From Annulohypoxylon bovei var. microspora (taxonomy: Eukaryota > Ascomycota > Sordariomycetes > Xylariales > Hypoxylaceae): a DNA stretch of 64,000 nt. Under the pieces are notes generated by a model. The model searched no databases, had not been told where the DNA came from, and saw nothing but the letters and a program-made list of their open reading frames with translations. The translations under genes and the position numbers were made by a program. Below are positions 23,980 to 34,700 of the stretch, one piece after another (the first letter of the stretch is position 1; each line of letters begins with the position of its first letter). Where the stretch lies: positions 1 to 64,000 of the forward strand of contig MU405279.1 of assembly GCA_022836615.1 (NCBI GenBank). Direction: 5' to 3'.

Positions 23980-26225
23980 TTTGTTGCTGACAGCCTATTA
24001 GACACAGTATCGAAATTTGCCGATCTTAGATGTGCTGAAAATCGCCTCAAGGCTCAAAGCAACTCTGAGAGACCTGGGATAGGGATAGCTGGGGAGTTAT
24101 ATGTCGCATCCCACATCGATAGGGTCGTCTCCTGAACACAGACGGCCTCAATTGCCGACGATCCCACGTTCCTCTCAGCCATGTGGTCTTTCGGGTTCCG
24201 GGGTGCATTGCCAGGGGGTCGAGTCCTCTAGACCGACTGGGTTATAAGTACATCGTCGAATCGTTGGCGATTCTGAGATTAAGTGTGGAATGTGACTGTC
24301 ATTTAGCCAAATTAAATTTTACCGGAGGCTGGCCGTGACTCCTGGCCCATATACGCATTCAAAGACACAAAGAAGAACACGTTAGAACTGTGGCCAGTTA
24401 ATATTGTGTATTTTAAGGAGAAAATGAACATAGCAACAGTTTACATGTCTGTTTACTTAACTTTTCAAACCATTAGTAGAGAACAATAGTTGTGTGAATG
24501 CATAGAGGCAAGATAAACGACTGAGATATCTACAAACCGAAGCTACCCGAGCCTCACATCGTATTCAATACTACTACTCATTACCTACTTATCCCGAGAA
24601 CATCCTGCCTAATTTGTATCAGTCCAACCTTGAGTGCCATAGTGGTCGGCCAGGGGCGACATCTGAATGTGTATGGCCTAGTATATTGGCGCTAAATCAC
24701 GAATTAAATAAGTAGTTTATTGCAGTGCCGGCTATTTCCCATGTGGCAGGCATTGTATATATTGGTCAGGGGCAAGAAACATGTGGAAAACCACGAGACC
24801 ACATCCGGCCAGGAATTTTCAATAGAACGACTAAGCACTAGGATTGTAACAATTTAATTTGAGGGTTAGGAGAATAGAAATTATTGGAAGCCTATAGAAT
24901 CCAACAAACCTGGCCGATAATTCCAAATTCTCGTGATAACGTCTTGAGTACAGAGATGTAAACGTATTTACCTCATGTGCATGCTGGACTAGGTAGTTAG
25001 AGACTAGGAGAGATATAGTCTTTGTTATAAAAGAAGAATAGGCTAGCGAGTTACCGACTACGCATATACCTGTTATGATTCCGAGAAGGCGCCGCGATCT
25101 TGCCGTAACCTAGATGGTGCAATAAGTCTGCGCCGCCTCAATGCCCATACATACGTGGCTAAATATTTATGAATTCAGACAACTAGGTTAAAAGATTTTG
25201 CGACAAGTATGAAATCTACAAGAGAAATTTTAAGATCAACATGAGCTAAGATGAGAAGATGATAATATTGAACATGGTGTTCTAAGTAAAGAAATATAGG
25301 GGCTATGATGTTCGGATAATAAGTATGATGGTTGCCTCACATAAGTTCACTCAAAGAATTCGAACAATTACTCGGTATATGATAATGGCCTAATATCTCA
25401 CGATGTCAGGATACTGCGATGAAAGGGGCCTGTTAACGAGTTTGGATTATGTGGTTATATGTCTCTCATGATCGCGATTCTGAGAGAAGTAATAAGAAAT
25501 TTCGGCCCGAGTTCCCAATAATCTAATTTACCTGACTTGAGAGAATCACCACTTATTCCCCTCAAATATGGCCTAAGTCGATGGGCCTTCGGAGGGAACA
25601 TAATTAGAGGAGTTCGTTTCTCCTTTGGCGATTGACTTGAAGGATGATCCACCAGCCTTCGGGTTGTCCCCGCCTGAAGTTGATTGTATCTTGATCCCAG
25701 CTGGTGTAGAGTTCTCTACCATCATGTCAGTTATGAATACCTAGGTAATATTTAATACGAATCCAGAGAACCGCTCACTATCAGCAGGGGCTCGAGTTTT
25801 TTCGACGCCACTCATGAACTTCTGCTTTGCTTCCTCAGTGCCAGAAGGCATATTGAATGATTGGTAAGTGCTAGGATACTAAAACGCAGTAATACGATTA
25901 ACTGTCTAGGAGAGGAAGACCTACTGGTATAAATGACTCTATATACGGAATATTCTAGGTTTTTAACTGTTAATAGAGTGTTGTCATGATGATACCTCTA
26001 CCTGGACCTCGATGATCTCATAATTATTCTTACCTAATCAAGCTGACATGTGGATAATATTGAAGACTTCAATATATGCGCTTAAAGTAGATGGTTAGAT
26101 AAGCTTAGAACTGTTTACGTCATAGCTGAGTCATGTACCCCGCTTAGTCAGCATAAAGATCTAAAGCAACAAGAATTATTTTTCTTAAAAGTCGCCGATC
26201 GTATTTGAAGCTTCTTAGCAGCGTC
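23980..26225. other. Long intergenic region, nothing recognised
   Basis: About 2.2 kb of ordinary composition contains no open frame with coding character. The minus-strand frame at 25455-25652 shows no domain. A partial palindrome copy (ACCTAGGTAATA) lies near 25740. I see no RNA gene. Confidence 0.55.
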
Positions 26226-27581
26226 ATGTCGGAGTCTGCGGGAACGCAGTCGCTCCTCAACTTCAATGCACTACTCGACAATCCTGTTTTCGCCGGAGGC
26301 TTCGGCCTCGCCTCTCTTGGGGCTATCCTGGCGTTTGCTCGCCGAGGCGCAATTTCTACCGTTGGAATGATCCGACGCCGCATGCTCGTCAATGTAGAGA
26401 TTGGCAGACAAGACCCCTCATATCCCTGGATTCTTGCCTGGTTGTCGCAACCACGCGAGCAAACATCATTCATAGCGAAGAGGCTAACGCGCATAAATAA
26501 GCTATCTGTCACTACATCTACTAGCTCTACACCGAACGGTCCCACGAAGGCGAGCTTCTTCCTACAACCTGGATATGGCCGACATATCGTGAAGTACAAA
26601 CATGCGTACATCGCTGTAAATAGGGAAAAACAGGCAACGGCAAAGACGAATACGGGCGAACCACATGAGACGGTCGAACTTACTACACTATATGCGCATC
26701 GGCATATCTTCGAGGACGTCTTCACAGAGGCTCGAGGTCTGGCACTGCAGGCAAATGAGGGAAAGACCATGGTATACTCCGTGAGGAACTTTGACTGGGT
26801 CCCGCTAGGTGAGCCTCGAAGGAAACGACCCCTAGGAAGCGTGATTTTGGATCAAGGAATCAAAGAAGACATCGTAAATGATGCGAAGGACTTCCTTGCG
26901 CGACGGCAGTGGTATGTCGATCGCGGAATCCCGTATCGCAGGGGCTATCTTCTCTATGGGCCACCGGGTAGCGGCAAGAGTTCATTTATTCAAGCCCTAG
27001 CAGGTGAATTGGACTTCAGTGTGGCCATGGTTAACTTAAGCGAGATCGGAGTGACGGATGACAAGCTTGCCTTCCTCCTTACAAAACTTCCTGAGAGGAC
27101 CATCCTCTTGTTAGAAGATGCCGATTCTGCATTTGTTAACAGGCGGAAACGCGACGCAGATGGATATGGTGGCGGAACAGTCACGTTTTCCGGACTCCTG
27201 AATGCCCTAGATGGATTGTCTGCTGGAGAGGAACGGATTGCATTCCTTACCACGAATCATGTCGAACTCCTAGACCCTGCTCTGATTCGACCAGGCCGAG
27301 TGGACATGACGGTTCGTATAGGAGAAGCTACCAGGTTCCAGGCCGCCCAGATGTGGGATAGGTTCTACGGTGACGTAGACGCTGATGGTAGCCACCGAGA
27401 GAGATTTTTGAAGAAGCTCGAAGAACTAGGTCTCTTCCGCGAGGCTAAGGAGGGAGAATCAGTACCTCGAACGAGTACTGCTGCTATCCAAGGACTCTTC
27501 TTGTTTAACAAAAATGACTTGGAGGGCGCTATTAGTATGGCTGAACATCTCATTCCAGCGAAGTTGGAAGCAGAGAAGTAG
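26226..27581 (+). CDS. bcs1: BCS1-type mitochondrial AAA ATPase
   Basis: A single uninterrupted frame of 451 codons from the ATG at 26226. The open frame extends upstream only to a TTG at 26205. BCS1 is an inner-membrane AAA chaperone that moves the folded Rieske iron-sulfur protein across the membrane during complex III assembly. A hydrophobic segment at residues about 21-39 precedes basic residues, as expected for its bypass membrane anchor. The BCS1 N-terminal domain follows, with the LYAHRHIFEDVFTEAR block near 155-170. The AAA module has Walker A GPPGSGKS (245-252), Walker B ILLLEDAD (about 293-300), sensor TTNH (342-345) and RPGRVD (355-360). The TSTAAIQGLFL block near the end is also typical. 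Fungi can carry BCS1 paralogues, so orthology is likely but not certain. Confidence 0.93.
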   Translation: MSESAGTQSLLNFNALLDNPVFAGGFGLASLGAILAFARRGAISTVGMIRRRMLVNVEIGRQDPSYPWILAWLSQPREQTSFIAKRLTRINKLSVTTSTSSTPNGPTKASFFLQPGYGRHIVKYKHAYIAVNREKQATAKTNTGEPHETVELTTLYAHRHIFEDVFTEARGLALQANEGKTMVYSVRNFDWVPLGEPRRKRPLGSVILDQGIKEDIVNDAKDFLARRQWYVDRGIPYRRGYLLYGPPGSGKSSFIQALAGELDFSVAMVNLSEIGVTDDKLAFLLTKLPERTILLLEDADSAFVNRRKRDADGYGGGTVTFSGLLNALDGLSAGEERIAFLTTNHVELLDPALIRPGRVDMTVRIGEATRFQAAQMWDRFYGDVDADGSHRERFLKKLEELGLFREAKEGESVPRTSTAAIQGLFLFNKNDLEGAISMAEHLIPAKLEAEK

Positions 27582-27926
27582 ACTACTCAGCTGTACATTA
27601 CCTGTAACATCTATATGTGATATACAAGATACCCCGTCTATTGACAGACTTGAATGGAAAACAATTCAACTCGATCTACGTTACTCTTCGTGCTAAAGAT
27701 TATGAACCATTCTGTGAGTTATTTTCGCAGGAATTGTCATTTTTCTAACATGATCCCAACAAGGTGATGTTGGTGGGCGTTTTACTGCACAGCCCTGTTT
27801 GGGGCTCATATGATCGAAGGATCAGAGCAAGGCACCTCCATGACTGCCCATCTTACGGATTGTACCTATGCATAGTAGAGGTCGCGACCGTAAGGTTATT
27901 CTTTCTGTAATTCAATTTCTAAAGTC
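27582..27926. other. Intergenic spacer, nothing recognised
   Basis: Separates the BCS1 gene from the next plus-strand gene and should hold the terminator of the first and promoter of the second. No specific site stands out. Confidence 0.5.
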
Positions 27927-28584
27927 ATGGCTGCACCTTGGAACATCACGATGCGCAACCTGAGTGGCATTTGGGTTCTTGTAAGCATAACCCCTCTTAA
28001 AGATCTCGCACCAGGCTGACCGTCCAATTCAGAGCGTCGCCCTCTCAGATGACCTGGAGCCATGTTGTAAGCTGCAAGAAATGCCTTGGATCTTCCGGAA
28101 ATTACTTTCCTTTATTACTATCACCAATAGAATAACGCAAACGAGCAACGAAAAGGGGTACACACAGTTCAACATCACCTCAACAGTGTCTGGCGGTTTT
28201 AAAGCCGAGATGGATCCATATGTACTAGATGGTCTCGAGTCTCCTACTGCGCCAAGTGTCCAGCGCGTTCGCGCGCAATGGCTAGATTTAAAGTGTTCCA
28301 AGCCAATGAGCATGGACGGCGGCCCAATCGACCCCTATCTAACCAGAGATTGGCTTGAAGACCCGAAAGCCCCTACCTGGGACCATGTCTACCTCTACAT
28401 AGTAAACGAGAAAGGTGGCAGGACTGCGGAATATGTTTGGGGCTTTGCTTGGAGGGGTAATGGGCGATACTTCGTCAAAAAGCTATTGATGAGGAAAGGC
28501 GAACGTTCTGTCAGGATGGCTATCGTTCAAGAGTGGGATGGGCCGTTACTGCTACCCCAATTAGGAACAAAAGAGGGATTATGA
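27927..28584 (+). CDS. Lipocalin-like fungal protein of unknown function
   Basis: Two exons (27927-27980 and 28033-28584) join in phase 0 across a 52-nt GTAAGC...CAG intron and give 201 residues. The first exon encodes MAAPWNITMRNLSGIWVL. The NLSGIWVL followed by an SDDLEPxxKLQEMPW block and a beta-rich domain matches a fungal family whose members begin with a sheet of the form GxWVLNxxLSDDxDxxLxLQGIxW. I recall no experimental function; a lipocalin-like ligand-binding fold is an inference from the strand-rich pattern and the length. Without the first exon the protein would start at Met 35 (28081) and lose the conserved GxW motif. The second exon lacks the C-terminal RSRW-type ending I would expect. 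Confidence 0.7.
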
Positions 28585-29259
28585 AGGCTACCACCATAAT
28601 AAGAGAAGGACATGTTAGTTTCATAAGTATTTTAGGGTGCCATGTAACCTCACTTGAATTAAAACTACCTACCTTAGCGCAGTTATCATAGTCTCGCTAA
28701 GGAAAGAAATTGGCGATTTGATAGCCCACGTATGGTTTGATTCTGTGAATAGGATCTCAAGTCATAGCAATGATATGTAGGAAGTTTATATTTGAACTGT
28801 TGTTCGGCATTGCTACTTTAAAGTTGAAGATCTGAAATAAATGACAATTATTCAGCAGTGGATCGTAATCCCTTATTTGGTAGTTGTCTTCAAGCTATAT
28901 TTATCAGGTAGAATACACTTAAGCATAAGTGACACCCTACCGGCACCCACAGAAGCTGGATTCTTGTTAACTACCAGTCAAGTAAACAGTATTTTCCTTA
29001 GTAAACCTTGTTTGGAAACAAACGCCACTTGCAGTTTAGTTGTCTCGTTTATACATAAATTCGAAGCGAGGGCGGAATATAAGGTAGGTATCTTTTAACA
29101 ACCTAGAATAGGTCGGTACTTTTGAGGTTCAAGTGGGTATTTTTAAGCAGGCAATCATGTCAAGGAGTTAAGAAAATATATACTTCTGTTATTAACTACC
29201 TACCTATTTACCGAAGATTCGTAGGCACAGCTTTGTCCGAACTCCGAATTGTAATACGA

Positions 29260-29279
29260 CCACCTACCTAGAGGTGGGT
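29260..29279. repeat. CCACCTACCTAGAGGTGGGT palindromic motif copy
   Basis: Inverted CCACCT / AGGTGG arms around TACCTAG; one of three copies in the 28.6-30.0 kb intergenic region. Confidence 0.5.
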
Positions 29280-29385
29280 TGGAAATCAAAAAGCAAGTGA
29301 TGGTAAGACATGTGTACCTATATGGGTACAATTTCTCCAACTCTTGGTAGAGCTATCTATTACTTGTCCACCCCAAGTAATCGAA

Positions 29386-29400
29386 ACTACCTAGGTAGGT
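29386..29400. repeat. ACTACCTAGGTAGGT palindrome copy
   Basis: Almost identical to the copy at 20267-20280. Confidence 0.6.
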
Positions 29401-29744
29401 GCCTTATACATTTCAGATAACAAGAGTCAGTTAGTTACGACTTTCATACGACATCCCGATAATTCAGTCTTAAGCGATGATGAAAAGACTGAATTCCATC
29501 ATTTATAGGACTGTTGGGACAATGTCTTACTTATAGATTACCTCCGTATGTAGGTGGCTGTAGGCCAATCGGACGTTTCGGGGGAAATCTTCTTTCTTGT
29601 AACGACCGCAGCATATCATCGTCGTCATGATAGGTGTTTCCTCCCGGAAAGGATTCGGGGAGGACAAGACATACGTGCGTGTAACTATTAAGTTCTGTAA
29701 ATAGAAACCCTGGTACATACTTAAGTCTTAAGTTGGTGATTGAT

Positions 29745-29757
29745 TACCTAGGTAGGT
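29745..29757. repeat. TACCTAGGTAGGT palindrome copy
   Basis: A third copy within 500 bp, upstream of the PTH11-like receptor gene. Confidence 0.6.
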
Positions 29758-29981
29758 TAAGTAGTTATCCTAAATCTTACAAGCAGAGTTCTTACTAGAG
29801 ACTCAAAGCTCGAGCGATTGTTGCACATGTATGGATGTCCAGAGAAGGAAAGTCAAGCGGTCGCTCATAAGCCATGTGGCATGATACGTACTAAAATACA
29901 AGTAGTATATGTAGCCCTACAATTTTTGCTTAGGTATTCATATAATCTTGTCCATAGATGTTTTTACTTAGCTTTACGAAA

Positions 29982-31504
29982 ATGCTCTCTCGAAAGAGTG
30001 AAAATTGGACTATGGTTCCAGAAAACATCTTAGGAAACAAGAACACTAATAGCACCAAGTCAGGGGATCTAGGGCCTGTGGTTATCGCCTTCGCATGGAT
30101 ATTAGCTACTATATCGACATCGATTGTTGCCATACGATTCTATGTCCGCCTTACCATTATACGGAAGCTTAGCCTTGATGACTACATCATAATTATTACA
30201 ACGGTAGGTGAATGTGTTCAGTTCAGCAGCACTGCCATTTAGCAGCTCACGAACCACCGATCTAGCTACTTAATATAACGAACAGCGTCTTTCTCACGAT
30301 ATCATCTCACTGGGGCTTGGGGAAGCACATCCAAGCCCTCATATCCAAACCATGGGCCATCATGTACTTCGAGAAGTGGGTATATCTATGCGAGGGACCT
30401 GCTATCATGTCTCCTGGATTTGGCCGCATTTCATTTGCTTTTCTATTATTGAGACTCACTCCGCCATCCAAAACAAGACGAATTCTCCTGTGGGCAGTTA
30501 TATGTATCCAATTTATAGCTGATGCTGTAACGGTTATTATCATATACGCACAATGCAAACCAATTCAAGGGTTCTGGGATAAGACAATCGAGGCGAAATG
30601 CTGGCCTGCATATACACAAGTATACGCGGGCTACTTCCAAGGCTGTAGGGAGAATCCCGAATCGCAAGAGACTATCTTGTTTTTAGATACGCCGAGGCAC
30701 TGACTGTTTATAGCGATATGTGCCTTGGTGAACTTGGTGCTAGCCGTTTTCCCGTCTTCTCTCTTCTGGAACCTGAAGATGCATTGGAGGCAGAAAGTCT
30801 TTCTAAGTGGAATAATGGGGCTAGGAATTTTGTGAGTTTCTTAACACCTACGTGATATGTAGATTGCGTGGTTTATTAACTATTATGATACTAGTGCCAT
30901 GGTCGCATCTATTGCCAAAACCGTCTACCTCCAAGAAATCATTACAGTTTCGGATCGAAGTTGTAAGTTGGAAGCAAACTTATTGATGCTTGAGGTTGCT
31001 AGCCAATGCTAAAGTGCCTTATCCTAGATAATATGGCAATTCTTGCAATATGGTGGACGTATGTGGTCCCCCGCCCATTGTGCATACCAAACTGACTTTT
31101 GTGTTAATGACTTTCATAGTATGGAGGCCAACTTTGTGCTTATCGCCGTCTCAATACCTACCATCAAACCAATCCTGAAGGCACCACGAACACCTAGTCA
31201 GGGCCAAAGTGATCGCGCTAATCATCTCAACACTTTCCTATCACGGAAGCGGGCCCAAGAAAACATATCTGGGGAGAGTCACGGATGTTTTGAACCACTG
31301 AAAGAGCCCACACTTGTCAATGAAATTAGTGGACCTGAAAGCCAACAAGAACTTCCGCTCGACACGTATCAAATGGACGTTATGAATGAGAGCGGCATTC
31401 GAGATGGTTCGATTGGTATAAGAAAGGACATAACAGTTTCGATCATATTCCAGCAAGACTCGCAACCGTCGCACAGTCAACCTCACTTACGTCAGACTGG
31501 TTAG
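29982..31504 (+). CDS. PTH11-like seven-transmembrane receptor (SAT4/rhodopsin-fold family)
   Basis: Six exons assemble in frame into about 400 residues: 29982-30203, 30266-30644, 30714-30831, 30895-30962, 31028-31058 and 31120-31504. All introns are GT-AG and 61-69 nt. Landmarks of this fungal membrane family appear in order: VAIRFYVRLTIIRKLSLDDYI, an SSHWGLGKH loop, FEKWVYLCEGPAIMS, ISFAFLLLRL, YAQCKPIQGFWD followed by KCWP, a YFQG junction, FPSSLFWNLKMHWRQKV, GIMGLGIFAMVASIAKTVYL, and ANFVLIAVSIPTIKPI. The cytoplasmic tail is hydrophilic and ends at TAG. Such proteins act at the plasma membrane; PTH11 itself senses host surfaces in Magnaporthe. No CFEM domain is present. Alternative starts are Met codons at 29958 and 30012. 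Confidence 0.85.
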
Positions 31505-33384
31505 AATACATCCCTAGGTAGAGTTAAGTCACGAAATGCACCTAACGGAAGTCGACAATCAACATAATTCCCAGCACATTCCTTTTTCTAGATTCATGAA
31601 CGTTGAAGAGTCAGTGTAACTTGACTAGATGTCCTTTCATAACTGAAATTCTTCCCCTTCTCTCCTTTCTCCCCCTTGGTCGGGCTAAGATGAGTCTGAA
31701 TCCCCCACTTGCTCTCGGGAGAAGTTATGGTGAGCTGAAAGGAATGTGACGTGAGAAGAAACGGCTCTGAAGCGGCTGGGTTAATTCAACCTCATGACTA
31801 TAGGTTAAGCTTGTAGCTATAGCATGATTTTCAACGTGTTACAAGGGGGATATCAATGCGAAAGATGCTGAACAAACAGGGAAATGTGCGTACCTAAGCT
31901 AGAAATAGCTCCATGCGAACTACTCATGGCTAAGTTTGCTCTTCGAGAATCATATTATATATCATTGGTGTTCCTACTAGAAATCTCATTGTTCTGTCAC
32001 ATATGAATGCTCTTCTATAGCTCTAATAGACCCTAATAGTTCAAGTCAAGCAAGTGACATCTCGTATCTTGACTTACATAAGCATAGGAGGTATCTAATT
32101 AGGTAAGCTGAGGCACCCGAATTTCCTGCTTACATAATGATGGATTGACTTCGCTTAGTAATCAAGAAATAGGGGTAGATACTATTCAACGCCTCTGATC
32201 CTTGCCTTATCTTTTACATCATGAACATCATTGTCGACCCCCTTCAATAACTTACTAGGTTAGAATTCTGGTGGTGAAATTTCAAGCTACCAGGGTCTCA
32301 TGCGGCTCGGTAGGCTTGTACATATCAGGGGGCTGGTGGGACTAGGACCCAAGTGAAATCACCTGTTGACAAGGGGCCATAATATTAATACCCACTCAAG
32401 TTAGGTATGTAACTTTGGCTTGTCGGATTCTTTCGTGGCTACGAAGTACAATTGATCATATATCTCGATGTATTGTACGATCTATCTCTCATAATGCCGC
32501 CAGGTGTCGAAAGACTTAACTAGGTACGGTAGAGAGTTACATTTGCTTTTCTGAGATTCACGACTCTTGTGCTGATATTCTCGTGGATGAATCAGGTTGC
32601 TACTAATGTCTTTTGCTAGTATGTTTACGGTTTCAATCGGGGAGAATTGGCTATTATTGGATTTGACTTGGATAGCTTCACAAAAATTTCGAGTCACGTC
32701 ATGGGTCGGGATTCAGCAAGGAAACGCTTAGACTACAAGTTATTCCGAATATCTCTTAGGCAGTAGCGCCCCTTTTGCGGGTAGATCTGTAAATATACTG
32801 TGCAATATCTAACTTGAGATAATGCTTAAGATTCGGTAAAAATAGCTTGAATCTGATTGGTTTAAATAGAGAGTGGTTTTTCATGGAGAATAGATTCTCA
32901 ACCTCGACCAAGACTCGAATGCTCGGTTTGGGTGGCTGGCTGTAATGAGGCCCACTGCCAATCCAGGAGATGCCTATTTTAGAATCTTCTTGTCGCATGG
33001 GAAACGAGTTTTTACTCCATATCACGTCAATCCTCCTTCTGTAGCTCGGAATATTATAAGCAGATATAACCGTGAGTCATGAGCGTTTACAATTATCTTG
33101 GAAATCGCGAAATAATAGTTCATCTCCTATTTGGCCGACCGCTAGAAAAGTCGGCCAGTTTTGGGAAGCGCGTGTGTGCCTTCTGTACAAACCTGCCTCT
33201 GCTTTTTCCATTCTCCTACTCGTGTCAACGTCTAACGCGATAATAATAATTCTGGTGCTGGGATAAATTTATTTAATATTCGACCATTTCGTACCTAAAT
33301 ATTCAGGTCAACCTACTACATATCTGCCACCTCTTCCATTCTCTTTCTATTCTACTTCAATAGCGCTAACTACACCTGACACTA
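31505..33384. other. Intergenic region, nothing recognised
   Basis: About 1.9 kb of AT-leaning sequence. Small open frames (32482-32697 and 32756-33025 minus; 33072-33266 plus) have no recognisable domain or plausible splicing partner. Confidence 0.5.
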
Positions 33385-34091
33385 ATGTCTTACGAACAAC
33401 TTCCTGTTGGGTCGACTCGCCGAGGTGTTCCTAGTGGACAATACACCGCGTCAATGCGCTCGTCTCCGTCTAATGATCGTAACTTCGGAGGCCACGCTTC
33501 CTCGGGCAGCCATGTGGGAGTTCCGCCCCCGATACGATCAGACTCCGAAGGCCCCTTCAACCTCTTCCTAAAGATGGTTTTTCCTCCTCCAGCTAAGAGT
33601 CAGGATGAGAAGAAACGGTAAGAATTCTCGTAGACCGGCCTACCTGAGTATTCAATGCATATTCTTACGCTTACTCAAGTCCTAGTACCCCTACCACGGA
33701 AGAGAGGGAGTATTCCGAGTCATCACGTAATGCTCTCTCGTTTATTGAGATGCGTGCTAAATTCAAGAATCCTTCTGAGCCCACGATGGTCGAGCGCCTT
33801 CTCCAGTTTAGTGGAGCCGAGCTTCGCGAGATCGTCTTATCTGTGTGCTTGAATTCTAGAGAGCTCTATCGTCTTGTGGTTGGATACGTGGATTTGACGG
33901 AAGCCGAGAAGGGTACCGGGGGCGCCGACGATTATCTTGGCGTACGTCTTCAGCTGTTCGCTCAGAAGGATGTCATAGCCCTTGTCCTTTTCATCCTCGA
34001 GAAAGACCATACAGATTCGACGAGGAAGATTATCAATCGCCTTGTCCGCAATTTCGAATCCCGAAAGGCGGTTATTAATTCAATCTCTTGA
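33385..34091 (+). CDS. Hypothetical protein, helical C-terminal domain
   Basis: Two exons (33385-33617 and 33686-34091) join across a 68-nt GTAAGA...TAG intron and yield 212 residues. The first 75 residues are low-complexity, rich in Ser, Gly, Pro and Arg, ending with LFLKMVFPPPAKSQDEKKR. The rest is predicted mostly helical with charged and leucine-rich segments (VERLLQFSGAELREIVL, then DVIALVLFILEKDH). No signal peptide or membrane segment is visible. I do not recognise the family. The consistent splice phase and coding character of both exons support a real gene. It is convergent with the phospholipase C gene downstream. Confidence 0.7.
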
Positions 34092-34700
34092 GTTCGGATG
34101 GGTTGGAGGGTATCGATGGTAAATGAACCAAGAAACTATTGGCATTTGGTGGGGCATTTGGTGGCTTGGACTGGGAGTTTAGGACGATGTTTGCGGGTAC
34201 CATGGACTTTCAAGGGGTTGATTTTTCGACAATTTTGGAGATGCGCTTTAAGTTAATGACTGGTAATGGTGCTCGTTGAGGTGATAAAGGGTTGCTATAA
34301 TTCTACGGACAGCAGACGGGATGAAGGAGGGACGACATGGCATGAAATAGAACATGTTAGTATTATAACAGTACACTAATGAGATCCCTGTCATTGCTCC
34401 GAATGAAGAAAATGGCTGCATAGTATTTCTGTGGCAGGCTTTTAAGCATCCATGGATTAAAGAAATAGGCCGTGCTAAATATTCATGGTGCAACTACCTT
34501 GGGGAGTGATTGCCTTCTCAATATTGAAACCTAATGGGGCCTTATAATTGCCAATTGCAAGTTTTTATGCCTGGCTTAATAATCAGCCTAGTCGTTCAAT
34601 ACTATAGAAGTTGTTTGGTATTTATATTCGTAGCATGCTGTATACATAGGGCTAATCTGATCCTAATACCACAGTTTCCGGGGCCACCGAATCATTCTCC
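34092..34700. other. Convergent intergenic region
   Basis: Lies between the 3' ends of two convergent genes and should carry both polyadenylation regions. No other feature is recognised. A direct repeat TTTGGTGG occurs near 34145-34165. Confidence 0.5.

Larger units (their letters stand above)
28585..29957. other. Intergenic region with a cluster of CCTAGGTAGG palindromes
   Basis: No gene is recognised; the 85-codon open frame at 28841-29098 has no coding character. Within 500 bp the palindrome motif appears at 29260-29279, 29386-29400 and 29745-29757, with a half copy near 29197. Confidence 0.55.

Noticed and set aside
28841..29098. 85-codon frame starting with hydrophobic residues (possible secreted peptide)
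   Set aside because: No splice partners, no cysteine pattern and no coding signal beyond the hydrophobic start.
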